Assembly: GCA_038214085.1 (NCBI GenBank)
Contig: JBBQSF010000005.1
Coordinates: forward strand, 1 to 49,883
DNA: 49,883 bases
Direction of reading: 5' to 3'
Source: JBBQSF01 sp038214085
GTDB lineage: Bacteria; Bacteroidota; Bacteroidia; Bacteroidales; CG2-30-32-10
The position numbers and the translations under genes are program-made. Shown piece after piece: positions 33,604 through 42,605 of the stretch (position 1 is its first letter; the number at the start of each line of letters is the position of its first letter). The notes under the pieces were generated by a model that saw nothing but the letters and a program-made list of their open reading frames with translations, made no database searches and was not told the DNA's origin.

Positions 33604-34683
33604 TTGAATTTTTTATCCATACTGCTTTATCCTTTATCGTTTGTTTACGGAGTTGTGCTTTCTGTGAGAAACATGTTGTTCAACAAAAAGATTTTGGCTT
33701 CCGAATCATTCAGTATTCCAATTATTTCAGTAGGAAACCTGAGTATGGGTGGCACGGGAAAAACGCCACATGTAGAATACCTGATCCGCTTGCTTACTGA
33801 AAAATATGCAATTGCAACGCTGAGTAGAGGGTATGGTCGTAAAACCAAGGGCTTTGTTGAAGCAACGGTTAATTCAACATCTGAAGAAATTGGAGATGAG
33901 CCACGACAATATGTCCATAATTTTCCAAATATTAAAGTTTTTGTATGTGAGGACAGGGTTTTAGCTATAAAAAAAATTATTAGTGAAAATCCTGATATAG
34001 AATTGATTTTGCTCGATGATGCTTTTCAGCACCGGAAGGTTATTCCCGGATTAAATATTTTACTTACTGATTACCGTAAACTTTTTTATAAGGATTATGT
34101 TCTTCCTTCAGGAACATTAAGAGAATTTCGCTGCGGATACAAAAGAGCAGATGTTATTGTTGTCACAAAATCACCAGTGGTTCTTTCTCCCATTGATGCA
34201 AGAATAATTATTGAAAAAATAAAACCATTGCCAAGTCAAAAAGCTTTTTTTAGCAAGGTTCAATTTGATGAAATGAGATTGATTGAAGGAGTTGGTTTGA
34301 AACAGAAGCCTGCAAAAATTTATTCCATATTATTGTTTGCAGGTATCGCTAATCCATACCCGCTTGAAGAGTTTTTGCACAGGAATTGCGAAGAACTTGA
34401 AACCCATTATTTCAGCGACCATCATGTGTATTCTGAAAAGGATATAATTGGTATTCGAGAAAAATTCAATAATATTGCGAGTAGGAATAAGGTTGTTGTT
34501 ACCACACAAAAGGATGCCATGCGTATTGAAGGAAATGTTCTGGCTAATATATTAAAAGATATTCCGATTTATTATATTCCAATTAAAGTTGATTTTTTTG
34601 GAGAAGAGAAAGTTAAGTTTAATTCAATTATTGAAAATTATGTTGAAAAAAATAGAAGAAACCACGACATACATAAAAGCTAA
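33604..34683 (+). CDS. lpxK: Tetraacyldisaccharide 4'-kinase
   Basis: Phosphorylates the lipid A disaccharide 1-phosphate at the 4' position to form lipid IVA on the inner-membrane face. The 359-aa protein has an N-terminal membrane-associated helix (about 1-20), the P-loop GGTGKTPHVEYL near 44-55 and the DDAFQHR motif near 139-145, all diagnostic of LpxK. The start is TTG 33604; no better in-frame ATG precedes the conserved region. Its 3' end overlaps the nucleoside phosphorylase start by 44 bases. With the PagL-like protein it shows that the cell makes and trims lipid A. Confidence 0.95.
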   Translation: MNFLSILLYPLSFVYGVVLSVRNMLFNKKILASESFSIPIISVGNLSMGGTGKTPHVEYLIRLLTEKYAIATLSRGYGRKTKGFVEATVNSTSEEIGDEPRQYVHNFPNIKVFVCEDRVLAIKKIISENPDIELILLDDAFQHRKVIPGLNILLTDYRKLFYKDYVLPSGTLREFRCGYKRADVIVVTKSPVVLSPIDARIIIEKIKPLPSQKAFFSKVQFDEMRLIEGVGLKQKPAKIYSILLFAGIANPYPLEEFLHRNCEELETHYFSDHHVYSEKDIIGIREKFNNIASRNKVVVTTQKDAMRIEGNVLANILKDIPIYYIPIKVDFFGEEKVKFNSIIENYVEKNRRNHDIHKS

Positions 34684-35452
34684 TGTTGACCTGCTTCCTG
34701 AGATTGGGATAATACTTGGTACAGGTTTGGGCGGGCTGGTAAACGAAATTGAAATAAAATCAGTTTTGTCTTATGAACAAATCCCGAATTTTCCTGTTTC
34801 AACTGTAGAAGGACATTCAGGAAAACTCATTTTTGGAGTTCTTAGTGGCAAAAATGTTATAGCTATGCAAGGGCGCTTTCATTTTTATGAAGGCTATTCG
34901 ATGCAGGAACTTACTTTTCCGGTCAGGGTAATGAAATATCTTGGAATTAAAAAACTTTTTGTTTCCAATGCAAGTGGCGGTGTGAATCCTGATTTTGAAA
35001 TTGGTGATTTGATGATATTGACGGATCATATAAATCTATTGCCCAGCAATCCATTGATCGGAAGGAATATTTCCGAATTAGGCCCTCGCTTCCCTGATAT
35101 GAGTGAAGCTTACGATAAATCAATAATCGTTAAGGCGCTTGAGATTTCTGAATCTCTCGGAATAAAATGCCAGACAGGGGTTTATGCCGCAGTATCTGGT
35201 CCATGTTTTGAAACCAAAGCCGAATATATCTGGATAAGAAATTGTGGTGCTGATGCCGTTGGTATGTCAACAGTTCCTGAGGTTATTGTAGCTCGCCACA
35301 TGGGGATTCCTTGTTTTGCTATTTCAATAATCACTGATTTAGGTGTTCCTGATAAAATTGTTGAAGTAAGCCATGAGGATGTTATTAAAGTGGCTACGGC
35401 TGCTGAAAAGAAAATGACTCAGATCATGAAAAAGTTGATTAAGCAAATTTAA
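34640..35452 (+). CDS. Purine-nucleoside phosphorylase, trimeric type
   Basis: Phosphorolysis of inosine and guanosine to base plus ribose-1-phosphate (salvage). The 270-aa protein has the trimeric PNP signatures GIILGTGLGGLV, QGRFHFYEGYS, VSNASGGVNP and DHINLLPSNPLIG, and the purine-site GPCFETKAEY..GADAVGMSTVPE. The open frame starts at 34589 but lies wholly inside lpxK there; ATG 34640 gives the conserved N terminus. A 44-base overlap with lpxK implies coupling. It ends at a UUCG-loop terminator. Confidence 0.94.
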   Translation: MLKKIEETTTYIKANVDLLPEIGIILGTGLGGLVNEIEIKSVLSYEQIPNFPVSTVEGHSGKLIFGVLSGKNVIAMQGRFHFYEGYSMQELTFPVRVMKYLGIKKLFVSNASGGVNPDFEIGDLMILTDHINLLPSNPLIGRNISELGPRFPDMSEAYDKSIIVKALEISESLGIKCQTGVYAAVSGPCFETKAEYIWIRNCGADAVGMSTVPEVIVARHMGIPCFAISIITDLGVPDKIVEVSHEDVIKVATAAEKKMTQIMKKLIKQI

Positions 35453-35470
35453 TTTCAATGAATTTTCAGA

Positions 35471-35498
35471 AAAATAGCTACCTTCGGGTGGCTATTTT
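35471..35498 (+). terminator. Hairpin terminator with UUCG tetraloop
   Basis: AAAATAGCTACC and GGTGGCTATTTT close on a TTCG loop, giving the extra-stable cUUCGg cap, with one T-G wobble and a T-rich 3' arm. It separates the phosphorylase gene from corA. Confidence 0.8.
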
Positions 35499-35518
35499 AA
35501 GTTTTGTAATAGATTATC

Positions 35519-36586
35519 ATGAAAAAGAAAAATCATAAACGATTGTCAAAGAAAGCCGGTTTGCCACCAGGAACACCGGTTCATATCGGGAGGGAGAACA
35601 ATAGCGACATTAATATTGAACTATTGGTTTATTCTGAAGAAAGCGCAGAATTAATAAAACTTTCTAATATCAGTGAATGTAAACCATTTCTTGCCGAAAA
35701 TAAAATTTGCTGGATACATATCGATGGCGTTCATAACACTACAATTCTGGAAGATGTGGGTGAAATTTTTAATATTCATCCCTTGGTACTAGAGGACATT
35801 GCAAATACCCAGCACCGCCCCAAATATGAAGAAGTAGGAAAAAATATGTTTTTTACACTTAAGCATTTTGAATACGAGCAAAACGATATGGTTTTGGATA
35901 TTGAGCAACTGAGTATTGTTGTTGGCGCTAATTATATTCTTACTTTTCGGGAAAAACCAGGCGACCTTTACGCTAAAATTCGCGAACGTCTTCTCAATGG
36001 TTTGAGTAAAGCCAGAAGTCGAAAAACGGATTATCTCTTTTATCTCTTGGTTGATACCATAGTTGACAGCTATTATGAGGCAATTGAAAAACTGGAAGAT
36101 AAAATTGAAGATATGGAGGAAGAAGTAATCGACGACAAAAAAGGATTTGATCTTCATAGTCTTCAGTTGGCTCGAAGGGAACTTATTTTGTTTCTCAAGG
36201 CTGTGTTCCCGTTGAGAGAATCGCTCGGTAAAATTATCCGTAGGGAAAGTACGCAGATTGATGATGCTACCATTGTGTTTTTTTCCGATGTGTACGATCA
36301 TACTATTCATATTATTGAAACCATTGAAACACAAAGAGATATTTTATCAGGACTGCTTGATATTTTTCTTTCGGCGAACAGCAACAAAATGAATAGCGTT
36401 ATGAAAGTGCTAACCATTATTGCTACTATTTTTATTCCCATCACTTTTTTGGCCGGTGTTTATGGAATGAATTTTAAATTTTTCCCTGAACTGGGCTGGG
36501 AATACGGTTATGCAATTTTCTGGCTGATCTGCCTCATAAGTGTCGGAACCATGATATATTATTTTAAAAGGCAGAAGTGGTTTTAG
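35519..36586 (+). CDS. corA: CorA-family magnesium/cobalt transporter
   Basis: Pentameric Mg2+/Co2+ channel of the inner membrane. A long N-terminal cytosolic domain (about 1-285, mixed alpha/beta then the stalk helix) is followed by two TM helices at about 295-315 and 328-348. The signature YGMNF between them forms the selectivity filter entrance, and the short C-terminal tail is basic. At 355 aa it is typical for the TmCorA-like branch. Flanked by a terminator upstream and by a separate promoter for the next gene. Confidence 0.95.
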   Translation: MKKKNHKRLSKKAGLPPGTPVHIGRENNSDINIELLVYSEESAELIKLSNISECKPFLAENKICWIHIDGVHNTTILEDVGEIFNIHPLVLEDIANTQHRPKYEEVGKNMFFTLKHFEYEQNDMVLDIEQLSIVVGANYILTFREKPGDLYAKIRERLLNGLSKARSRKTDYLFYLLVDTIVDSYYEAIEKLEDKIEDMEEEVIDDKKGFDLHSLQLARRELILFLKAVFPLRESLGKIIRRESTQIDDATIVFFSDVYDHTIHIIETIETQRDILSGLLDIFLSANSNKMNSVMKVLTIIATIFIPITFLAGVYGMNFKFFPELGWEYGYAIFWLICLISVGTMIYYFKRQKWF

Positions 36587-36614
36587 ATTGTTCCGGATTT
36601 ATTTGAATTATTCC

Positions 36615-36622
36615 TATTTTTG
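36615..36622 (+). promoter_or_regulatory. -7 promoter box for the TlpA-like lipoprotein
   Basis: TATTTTTG is an exact TAnnTTTG match, with a TTG 24 nt upstream (36588-36590). It overlaps the in-frame TTG at 36620, so ATG 36638 is preferred as the start. Confidence 0.55.
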
Positions 36623-36637
36623 CAAAAAAAACACAAA

Positions 36638-37816
36638 ATGAGAAACCTGATTCTTCTGTCTGCAATTTCAATATTTATTTTTTCTTCCTGTGGAAATTCA
36701 AAAAAAGCTTCTGAGGATGAAATACTTATTAAAGGTTCTTTAACCAATACTAAAAAGGACTCAATATATCTTGATGAACTTACCACAAAGGATGCAATTC
36801 ATTTGGATTCGGCAGTTATTAACGAAGATGGTGAATTTACGTTCAAAGTAAAACCTAAACAAATTGGATTTTATATTCTACGATTAAGTAAAAACAATTT
36901 CGTTACCCTGCTTATGAACAATGGCGAAACGGCTGAAATTACCGGCGATGCACGTCAGCTTGTAAAAACATATAAGGTGTCGGGATCACAGGGTTCTCAG
37001 CAAATTAAAGAAATAAACGACCATTTGCGCATCAATTATGCAAGAGTAGACTCATTAAGCACGGTTTATGAAAACAGCAAAGGGCAACCTGATTTTGAAA
37101 AAACAAAAGCAAAACTGGATTCAGTTTACCTGAATATTTTTGCTGATCAGAAAAAGTTTGCAAGCAATTTTATTGACAAAAACACAAGTTCGCTTGCTTG
37201 CCTGATACTGATTTACCAGCAGTTCGGAAGACAATCCGTGTTTGATGTAAAGGATAAAGCCGATTTTGCGTATTTTGAAAAACTTGATAAGGCCTTGTTT
37301 GCAACATATCCCGATAATACTCATGCACAGGATTTGCACAAGCAGATTTCAGAATTAAAAAAGTTTGAAGCAGAAAAAACATTGGCATCAGCTAAAATTG
37401 CCGAAGGTTCTGAAGCCCCTGAAATCAAACTTAAAAGTCCTGATGGAAACGAAATAACACTTTCGTCATTTAGGGGCAAATATGTGCTAATTGATTTCTG
37501 GGCATCATGGTGTTCTCCATGTCGAAAAGCCAATCCTGATTTGGTGAAATTGTATAAAAAATATAAAACCAAAGATTTTGAAATATATAGCGTCTCCCTC
37601 GATCGCGATAAAGATGCTTGGAAAGCTGCAATTAAAGCGGATAAAATGACATGGATTCAGGTCAGCGATTTGCTATATTGGGATTCGCCAGTGGCTAAAC
37701 TCTACAGTGTTGAAGCCATTCCTTTTTCTGTTCTGATTGACAAAAAGGGGAAAATACTTTCTAAAAGCAATGAGTTGTCAGTAATTGAGGAAAAACTTGC
37801 CGAATTAATGAAATAA
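36638..37816 (+). CDS. TlpA-like thioredoxin lipoprotein with DUF4369 domain
   Basis: Envelope thiol-disulfide oxidoreductase of 392 aa. The lipobox FSSC places the lipidated Cys at residue 18. A DUF4369-type beta domain spans about 30-110 and a helical linker about 115-245. A TlpA/AhpC-TSA thioredoxin domain follows (about 255-390) with redox motif WASWCSPCRKA and cis-Pro region EAIPFSVLID. The CxxC implies reductase activity toward periplasmic disulfides or cytochrome c apoproteins, which would fit the nrfHA cytochromes in the window (inference, not linked). Confidence 0.92.
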   Translation: MRNLILLSAISIFIFSSCGNSKKASEDEILIKGSLTNTKKDSIYLDELTTKDAIHLDSAVINEDGEFTFKVKPKQIGFYILRLSKNNFVTLLMNNGETAEITGDARQLVKTYKVSGSQGSQQIKEINDHLRINYARVDSLSTVYENSKGQPDFEKTKAKLDSVYLNIFADQKKFASNFIDKNTSSLACLILIYQQFGRQSVFDVKDKADFAYFEKLDKALFATYPDNTHAQDLHKQISELKKFEAEKTLASAKIAEGSEAPEIKLKSPDGNEITLSSFRGKYVLIDFWASWCSPCRKANPDLVKLYKKYKTKDFEIYSVSLDRDKDAWKAAIKADKMTWIQVSDLLYWDSPVAKLYSVEAIPFSVLIDKKGKILSKSNELSVIEEKLAELMK

Positions 37817-37834
37817 ATTAGTTCTAGGTAAAAT

Positions 37835-38722
37835 TCAGGATTCCAGAAGTATCTGAATCAAAGCATCCGTTTCTTTCATTTTCTGTTTTTGACCTGCAAT
37901 TTCACAGGAATAGCGGATATTATTGAGCAAGCGGTGAATTATTTTAATGTTGGTACAAGGTAGAAAAAAATCATCATTAGGCTCCATTTTTATTTGATTA
38001 AGATAAAGCTCCAGTTCTTTTCGCGAAAACACAGCTCCACGACTAAAAGGGTTAATATAAAATAATACTTCCTTTTCGTCAATAAAACTGATTTGTTCTT
38101 CAGCAAGTTCATTGGTATAAGCGAGAACAAAATGATCAGGCAGGTTAACGCCAAAAACTGGAAGGTTCAAACGTTGCGCAATAATGATGTATATTATACC
38201 GAGCGATAAAGGATTTCCTCTTTTTTCTTTAAGTACATGATTAATCATTGAATTCTGAATATCATGATATTTATCCTTACTGCTTCCTTTAAAACCATGT
38301 ATTTCGTATAAAACATGATTTATTACTTTGATTTTTTCTAGAGCAGTAAGCGTATCGTTCAATTCAAGCCAGGCATCTTTGTACAACCCGTCAATTAAAA
38401 TTTTGATTTCATCCTCATCAAATTTCGGAAACTGAAATCGGGTAATGATATTAAAGCCCATTAAAAGATTACGGGCACCAAAATGTTTCCAGTTGTTTAA
38501 CTCAATACAAGAATTATCGAAATTTATTTTTTTGATGAGTTCTTCAATTCTTTCCTGTACTAAACTTTCGAAATTATTTTCCCATGCTTTTTCAAGAAAT
38601 GGCAGGGCGTCAAAGCCAAACTCAAGTACTTTTTGCCTAATTTGCTGAAAAATTTCGTTATCCGGTTCGTCCAGAAGTTGAATCAGTGCATTGATTTCAT
38701 TCGGATTAATATCAGAACCCAT
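37835..38722 (-). CDS. SirB1/transglutaminase-like domain protein
   Basis: 295 aa. A helical N-terminal part (about 1-130) precedes the SirB1-type transglutaminase-like region, with the signature KRGNPLSLGIIYIIIAQRLN and LPVFGVNLPDHFVLAY (about 165-200). Canonical transglutaminase Cys is absent, as in other SirB1 members, so catalysis is doubtful. The C-terminal segment is helical. It starts 1 nt after the stop of the uridine phosphorylase-like gene, so the two form an operon. The molecular role of this family is not established. Confidence 0.82.
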   Translation of the reverse strand: MGSDINPNEINALIQLLDEPDNEIFQQIRQKVLEFGFDALPFLEKAWENNFESLVQERIEELIKKINFDNSCIELNNWKHFGARNLLMGFNIITRFQFPKFDEDEIKILIDGLYKDAWLELNDTLTALEKIKVINHVLYEIHGFKGSSKDKYHDIQNSMINHVLKEKRGNPLSLGIIYIIIAQRLNLPVFGVNLPDHFVLAYTNELAEEQISFIDEKEVLFYINPFSRGAVFSRKELELYLNQIKMEPNDDFFLPCTNIKIIHRLLNNIRYSCEIAGQKQKMKETDALIQILLES

Positions 38723-38723
38723 A

Positions 38724-39596
38724 TCAGGCTGTGATTCTGTCGAGGGTCATCTGAACCATTTTTTCAACAGTCTGTTTGTATTGGCTGCTGTAAGTTCCGT
38801 TAGCGCGATTGGCAATAATAGTGCATATTGTTAAGGTATTATGACCTAATATTTTCCCCAATCCATAAAGCGCAGAAGTTTCCATTTCAAAATTGGTTAT
38901 GCGGTGGCCATTAAATCCAAAAGCCATCATTTTTTCGTTCAGAAATGGATCTGCCGGAACTATACGCAACTGACGTCCCTGTGGTCCGTAAAATCCGGAA
39001 GCAGTGGCTGTAATACCTTTAGTAAGGCCTGCACCAAGTTTTTGCATCAACGCTTCAGAAGCTTTAACAACATAAGGCCGTGGAAGTATACCTTCCCATT
39101 TGGTATGAGCCATAAAGGCTTCAGTAATATCTTGATGGTAAATGTCTTTATCCGTTTGATAAAAATTTAAAAGGCCGTCAAAGCCCAAACCATACTCTGA
39201 CATCACAAAGCTGTCAACAGGAATATCTGCTTGCAAAGCGCCCGAAGTTCCTAATCTGACAATATTAAGCGATGACAAATTTTCTTTAATCGTTCTGTTT
39301 TCAAGGTCGATATTAACCAGTGCATCCAATTCGTTTATTACAATATCAATATTATCTGTGCCGATTCCGGTAGAAAGTGCAGTAATCCGTTTATTGTTGT
39401 AAACGCCTGTGTGAGTGAGGAATTCGCGGTTTTGTATTTTACACTCAATAGAATCGAAATGTTTTGAAATGGTTTCAACTCTTCCCTGGTCACCAACCAC
39501 AATTATATTTTCTGAAATATTCTCAGGTTTAAGTTTTAAATGATAAACACTTCCATCGGGATTGAGAATTAATTCGGATTCTGCAATTTTTTTCAT
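38724..39596 (-). CDS. Nucleoside phosphorylase, uridine phosphorylase-like
   Basis: 290-aa member of the PNP/Udp superfamily, reversible phosphorolysis of nucleosides. Evidence includes IIVVGDQGRVETISKHFDS (phosphate site with G-D-x-x-R), GVYNNKRITALSTGIGTDNIDI, VRLGTSGALQ and the nucleobase/ribose-site FEMETSALYGLGKILGHNTL (E-M-E). Uridine is the likeliest substrate from the overall pattern, but purine activity cannot be excluded. First gene of the operon with the SirB1-like gene. A TACTTTTG box lies upstream. Confidence 0.88.
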   Translation of the reverse strand: MKKIAESELILNPDGSVYHLKLKPENISENIIVVGDQGRVETISKHFDSIECKIQNREFLTHTGVYNNKRITALSTGIGTDNIDIVINELDALVNIDLENRTIKENLSSLNIVRLGTSGALQADIPVDSFVMSEYGLGFDGLLNFYQTDKDIYHQDITEAFMAHTKWEGILPRPYVVKASEALMQKLGAGLTKGITATASGFYGPQGRQLRIVPADPFLNEKMMAFGFNGHRITNFEMETSALYGLGKILGHNTLTICTIIANRANGTYSSQYKQTVEKMVQMTLDRITA

Positions 39597-39649
39597 AATT
39601 GATTAAAATTAATTGCTGCAAAATGCGTTATTTTGCAAACTGATTTATA

Positions 39650-39657
39650 CAAAAGTA
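39650..39657 (-). promoter_or_regulatory. -7 promoter box for the phosphorylase/SirB1-like operon
   Basis: The minus strand reads TACTTTTG, an exact TAnnTTTG match about 54 nt before the start codon. Confidence 0.5.
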
Positions 39658-39709
39658 ATAAAAATCATTTTTATTTGCCGAAAAGATTTTAATCAAACGG
39701 CATTGTTTT

Positions 39710-40582
39710 ATGCGCAATCATTATAACAATATTCTTGTACCTACTGATTTTTCAGAGCAATCGCTTTTAGCTCTAGAGCAATCATACCCTTTGGCTCGTT
39801 CAATTAATGTTGAAATAACACTTCTTCATGTTATTCAGGATGCCAACAGTCCATTTATTTTGTCAATATTTACTAAAAATATAAGCGACGACGAAAAGGA
39901 CCAATATGAAGAAACATGTCTCGCACGCTTAATTCAAATTTGCGAAAGCGCTACAAAGAATTCGGGAATTAAAGTAAATCCATTATTGCTTAAAGGGAAA
40001 GTTGTTGAAAAAATTACTGAAATTGCAACAGATATTTACGCCAGGTTTATAGTAATGGCAGCAAACAGCAGCGACCCTGATCAAAAGAAATCATTTATTG
40101 GATCTACTTCAGCAGGCATTGTCAGTGAGGCTCCTTGCCCTGTACTTACTTTTAACGGAAATAATATCCGTGAGAATTTCGATACAATTATTTTGCCTCT
40201 GGATCTCACCAAGGGAACTTCACAAAAATTAAATAAAGCAATTGAAATTGCTAAATATTATAATTCTACTGTACGAATTGTTTCTGTTCTACTTACTGAT
40301 GAGGAAGATGTGGTGAGCAAGCTAAATCTTCAACTCAGAGAGGCTAAAAATTACATTGAAAAACGAGATATTTATTGTACTGTTCATGTAATTAATGGTG
40401 ATAAAGCGGTTGGCAATCTTGTCAGCTTCATCTTGGAATACGCTTACGAAGAGAACGCAGATTTAATAATGATTATGACTCAGCAGGAAGATAACTGGCG
40501 CGACAGGTTTATTGGAAATACTGCTCAGGAAGTAATTAGTCAATCGAGAATTCCTGTGTTATCGGTTGTTCCAAAACGATAA
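39710..40582 (+). CDS. Universal stress protein with two UspA domains
   Basis: 290 aa formed by two fused UspA folds (about 1-150 and 155-290). Domain 1 starts NILVPTDFSEQSLLALEQS and ends with the ATP-loop-like GSTSAGIVSEAPCPVLTF. Domain 2 starts TIILPLDLTKGTSQKLNKAI and ends IGNTAQEVISQSRIPVLSV. Such tandem Usp proteins respond to starvation and redox stress in the cytosol; the ligand is unknown. cinA begins 5 nt after the stop, indicating co-transcription. Confidence 0.93.
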   Translation: MRNHYNNILVPTDFSEQSLLALEQSYPLARSINVEITLLHVIQDANSPFILSIFTKNISDDEKDQYEETCLARLIQICESATKNSGIKVNPLLLKGKVVEKITEIATDIYARFIVMAANSSDPDQKKSFIGSTSAGIVSEAPCPVLTFNGNNIRENFDTIILPLDLTKGTSQKLNKAIEIAKYYNSTVRIVSVLLTDEEDVVSKLNLQLREAKNYIEKRDIYCTVHVINGDKAVGNLVSFILEYAYEENADLIMIMTQQEDNWRDRFIGNTAQEVISQSRIPVLSVVPKR

Positions 40583-40587
40583 ATTTT

Positions 40588-41832
40588 ATGAAAGTCGAAA
40601 TTATTTCAATCGGTGACGAATTGCTCATCGGACAGGTAATTAACACCAATGCCTCATGGATGGCGCAGGAACTGAATCTTTCCGGCTTTGAAGTGAGTCA
40701 TATTTCTATAATTTCCGATAAAAAGGAAGAAATACTCGAATCACTTCGATATGCAGAAAACAGAAACGATATTATTTTAATTACCGGAGGCTTAGGCCCA
40801 ACCCGCGACGATGTTACCAAGCATTCGTTATGTGAATATTTCGACACTACACTTATTTTTAATGAAGAATCGTATAAAAATATTGAACGTTTATTTGCTA
40901 CACGAGGGTATGTAATTTCCGAAATTAACAGGCAGCAGGCAGAATTGCCGGCCAATTGCAAAGCATTGCTAAATAGTCAGGGAACTGCACCGGGTATGCT
41001 TTTTGAAAGAAACGGAAAAGTATTTATTGCCATGCCCGGAGTTCCTTTCGAAATGAAAATGTTGATGACCATTCATGTAATCCCTGAATTGATTTCGCGG
41101 TTCAATGCTCCTTCAATTGTACACCGAACAATTAACACCACAGGAATAGGCGAATCAGCACTTGCTGAAGAAATAAAAGAATGGGAATTATCCTTGCCAG
41201 AATATATAAAACTGGCTTATTTGCCTTCGCCCGGGATGGTGCGTTTGCGTTTATCCGGAATCGGTGAAAATCAACTATCTCTTGTTAATGAAATCTCTTT
41301 GTTAGAAAATAAGCTTCAGAAAATTATTCCGCAATACATCTTTGGTTATGATAGTGAGACCATTGAGGAAGTTCTTGGGAAAGCCCTATGTGATAATGAT
41401 CTCACTATTTGTACAGCAGAGAGTTGTACGGGTGGATATATTGCACACCGCATTACATCTGTTTCCGGAAGTTCCAGGTATTTCAAAGGTTCGGTGATTG
41501 CATATTCTAACGATATAAAAACCAATATCCTTAAAATTCCGAACAAAACTATCGAAAAACATGGAGCAGTAAGCCGGGAAGTTGTAACTCTTATGGCAGA
41601 GAACATAAGAAAGCTCATGAAGTGCAATATTTCTGTTGCTGTTTCTGGCATTGCCGGACCTGAAGGCGGAACACCTGATAAACCGGTGGGAACAGTTTGG
41701 ATTGCTATTTCTACAGAAAATGAAACCCAAGCATTTCAGTTTGTTTTTGGCGACAACCGCGAACGAAATATAATCCGTACTGGAGCTGCTGCAATGCACC
41801 TGGTGCTTAAAGAAATAAATAAAATAAAATAA
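40588..41832 (+). CDS. cinA: CinA-family nicotinamide-nucleotide amidase
   Basis: 414-aa two-domain protein. The N-terminal COG1058/MoaB-like domain (about 1-170) has IISIGDELLIGQVINTNASW and ITGGLGPTRDDVTKH. The C-terminal CinA amidase domain (about 255-410) has ICTAESCTGGYIAHRITSVSG, with the catalytic serine region, and SGIAGPEGGTPDKPVGTVWIA. It deamidates NMN in pyridine nucleotide recycling, and the N-terminal domain can act on ADP-ribose. Follows the usp gene in an operon. Confidence 0.95.
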   Translation: MKVEIISIGDELLIGQVINTNASWMAQELNLSGFEVSHISIISDKKEEILESLRYAENRNDIILITGGLGPTRDDVTKHSLCEYFDTTLIFNEESYKNIERLFATRGYVISEINRQQAELPANCKALLNSQGTAPGMLFERNGKVFIAMPGVPFEMKMLMTIHVIPELISRFNAPSIVHRTINTTGIGESALAEEIKEWELSLPEYIKLAYLPSPGMVRLRLSGIGENQLSLVNEISLLENKLQKIIPQYIFGYDSETIEEVLGKALCDNDLTICTAESCTGGYIAHRITSVSGSSRYFKGSVIAYSNDIKTNILKIPNKTIEKHGAVSREVVTLMAENIRKLMKCNISVAVSGIAGPEGGTPDKPVGTVWIAISTENETQAFQFVFGDNRERNIIRTGAAAMHLVLKEINKIK

Positions 41833-41884
41833 TTAGTTGTGTTTAATGTTTTTTTTATAATTTTGCTTTTCACTTTCGAAACGA

Positions 41885-41903
41885 AAATAGTGTAATTAGT
41901 GAA
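41885..41903. promoter_or_regulatory. Candidate TetR operator upstream of tetR
   Basis: AAATAGTGTAATTAGTGAA ends 9 nt before the tetR ATG. It recurs with one change (T to A) directly before tolC. It contains a TAGTG direct repeat around a TAAT centre. Confidence 0.6.
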
Positions 41904-41912
41904 AATATTGCA

Positions 41913-42551
41913 ATGGTACACATAACGGACAACGAAAAACGTAAGCGAATAATTAAGGGAGCAATGGAATTGTTTTATAAATTCAATTTCACAAGGGTTA
42001 CTTCTGATGAAATTGCTGCGCACCTTGGTATCAGTAAAAAAACAATTTATAATTACTTTGGAAGCAAGAAAGAAATTCTATCTGAAGGCATTGATTTATT
42101 AAAATTGGAAATGAATTTGGAACTGGATGCAATATTATCCGATAAAACCTTACACTTTACAGAAAAACTTAAGCTAAATCTGACCACTATTGCCATTCAC
42201 TTAAATAAAATTACGCCAAATTTTGGCGAGGATTTACGGAAAAACGTACCTGATGTTTGGGATGATATTTCAAACTACAAGAAAGAGGCAGCTTTGCTGA
42301 GGTTTAGAAAGTTGCTTGAATCAGGAAAGAAAAGCGGTTATGTAAATAAACAAGTAGATATGAATATGGCATTGCTCGTATATATGTCAGCAATTGATAA
42401 TATTCTGGATCCGCTTTTCTTGAAAAGTCTTCCAAATGATGTGTTTTCAAAAATCCCATATGCAACTAAAGATCTTTTTAATCTACTTGTGAATGTTATT
42501 TTTCTTGGAGTTCTTTCTGAAAAAGCAAAAAATGAATACCTGAAAAATTGA
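41913..42551 (+). CDS. TetR/AcrR-family transcriptional regulator
   Basis: 212-aa repressor. The N-terminal HTH (about 10-57) reads VTSDEIAAHLGISKKTIYNYFGSKKEIL (split: DEIAAHLGISKKTIYNYF is the HTH). The C-terminal ligand domain is of unknown specificity. It is the first gene of the efflux operon. A 19-bp repeat near its start and again upstream of tolC suggests that it controls itself and the operon (inference from repeat placement). Confidence 0.92.
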   Translation: MVHITDNEKRKRIIKGAMELFYKFNFTRVTSDEIAAHLGISKKTIYNYFGSKKEILSEGIDLLKLEMNLELDAILSDKTLHFTEKLKLNLTTIAIHLNKITPNFGEDLRKNVPDVWDDISNYKKEAALLRFRKLLESGKKSGYVNKQVDMNMALLVYMSAIDNILDPLFLKSLPNDVFSKIPYATKDLFNLLVNVIFLGVLSEKAKNEYLKN

Positions 42552-42584
42552 TTTTTTTTATCATCACGGAAACTCAATAAACAT

Positions 42585-42603
42585 AAATAGTGTAATAAGT
42601 GAA
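42585..42603. promoter_or_regulatory. Candidate TetR operator upstream of tolC
   Basis: AAATAGTGTAATAAGTGAA is identical to the element before tetR except for one base. It lies 2 nt before the tolC ATG at 42606. An operator so near the start codon would block transcript elongation or promoter access, or overlap a leaderless start. Confidence 0.6.
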
Positions 42604-42605
42604 TT

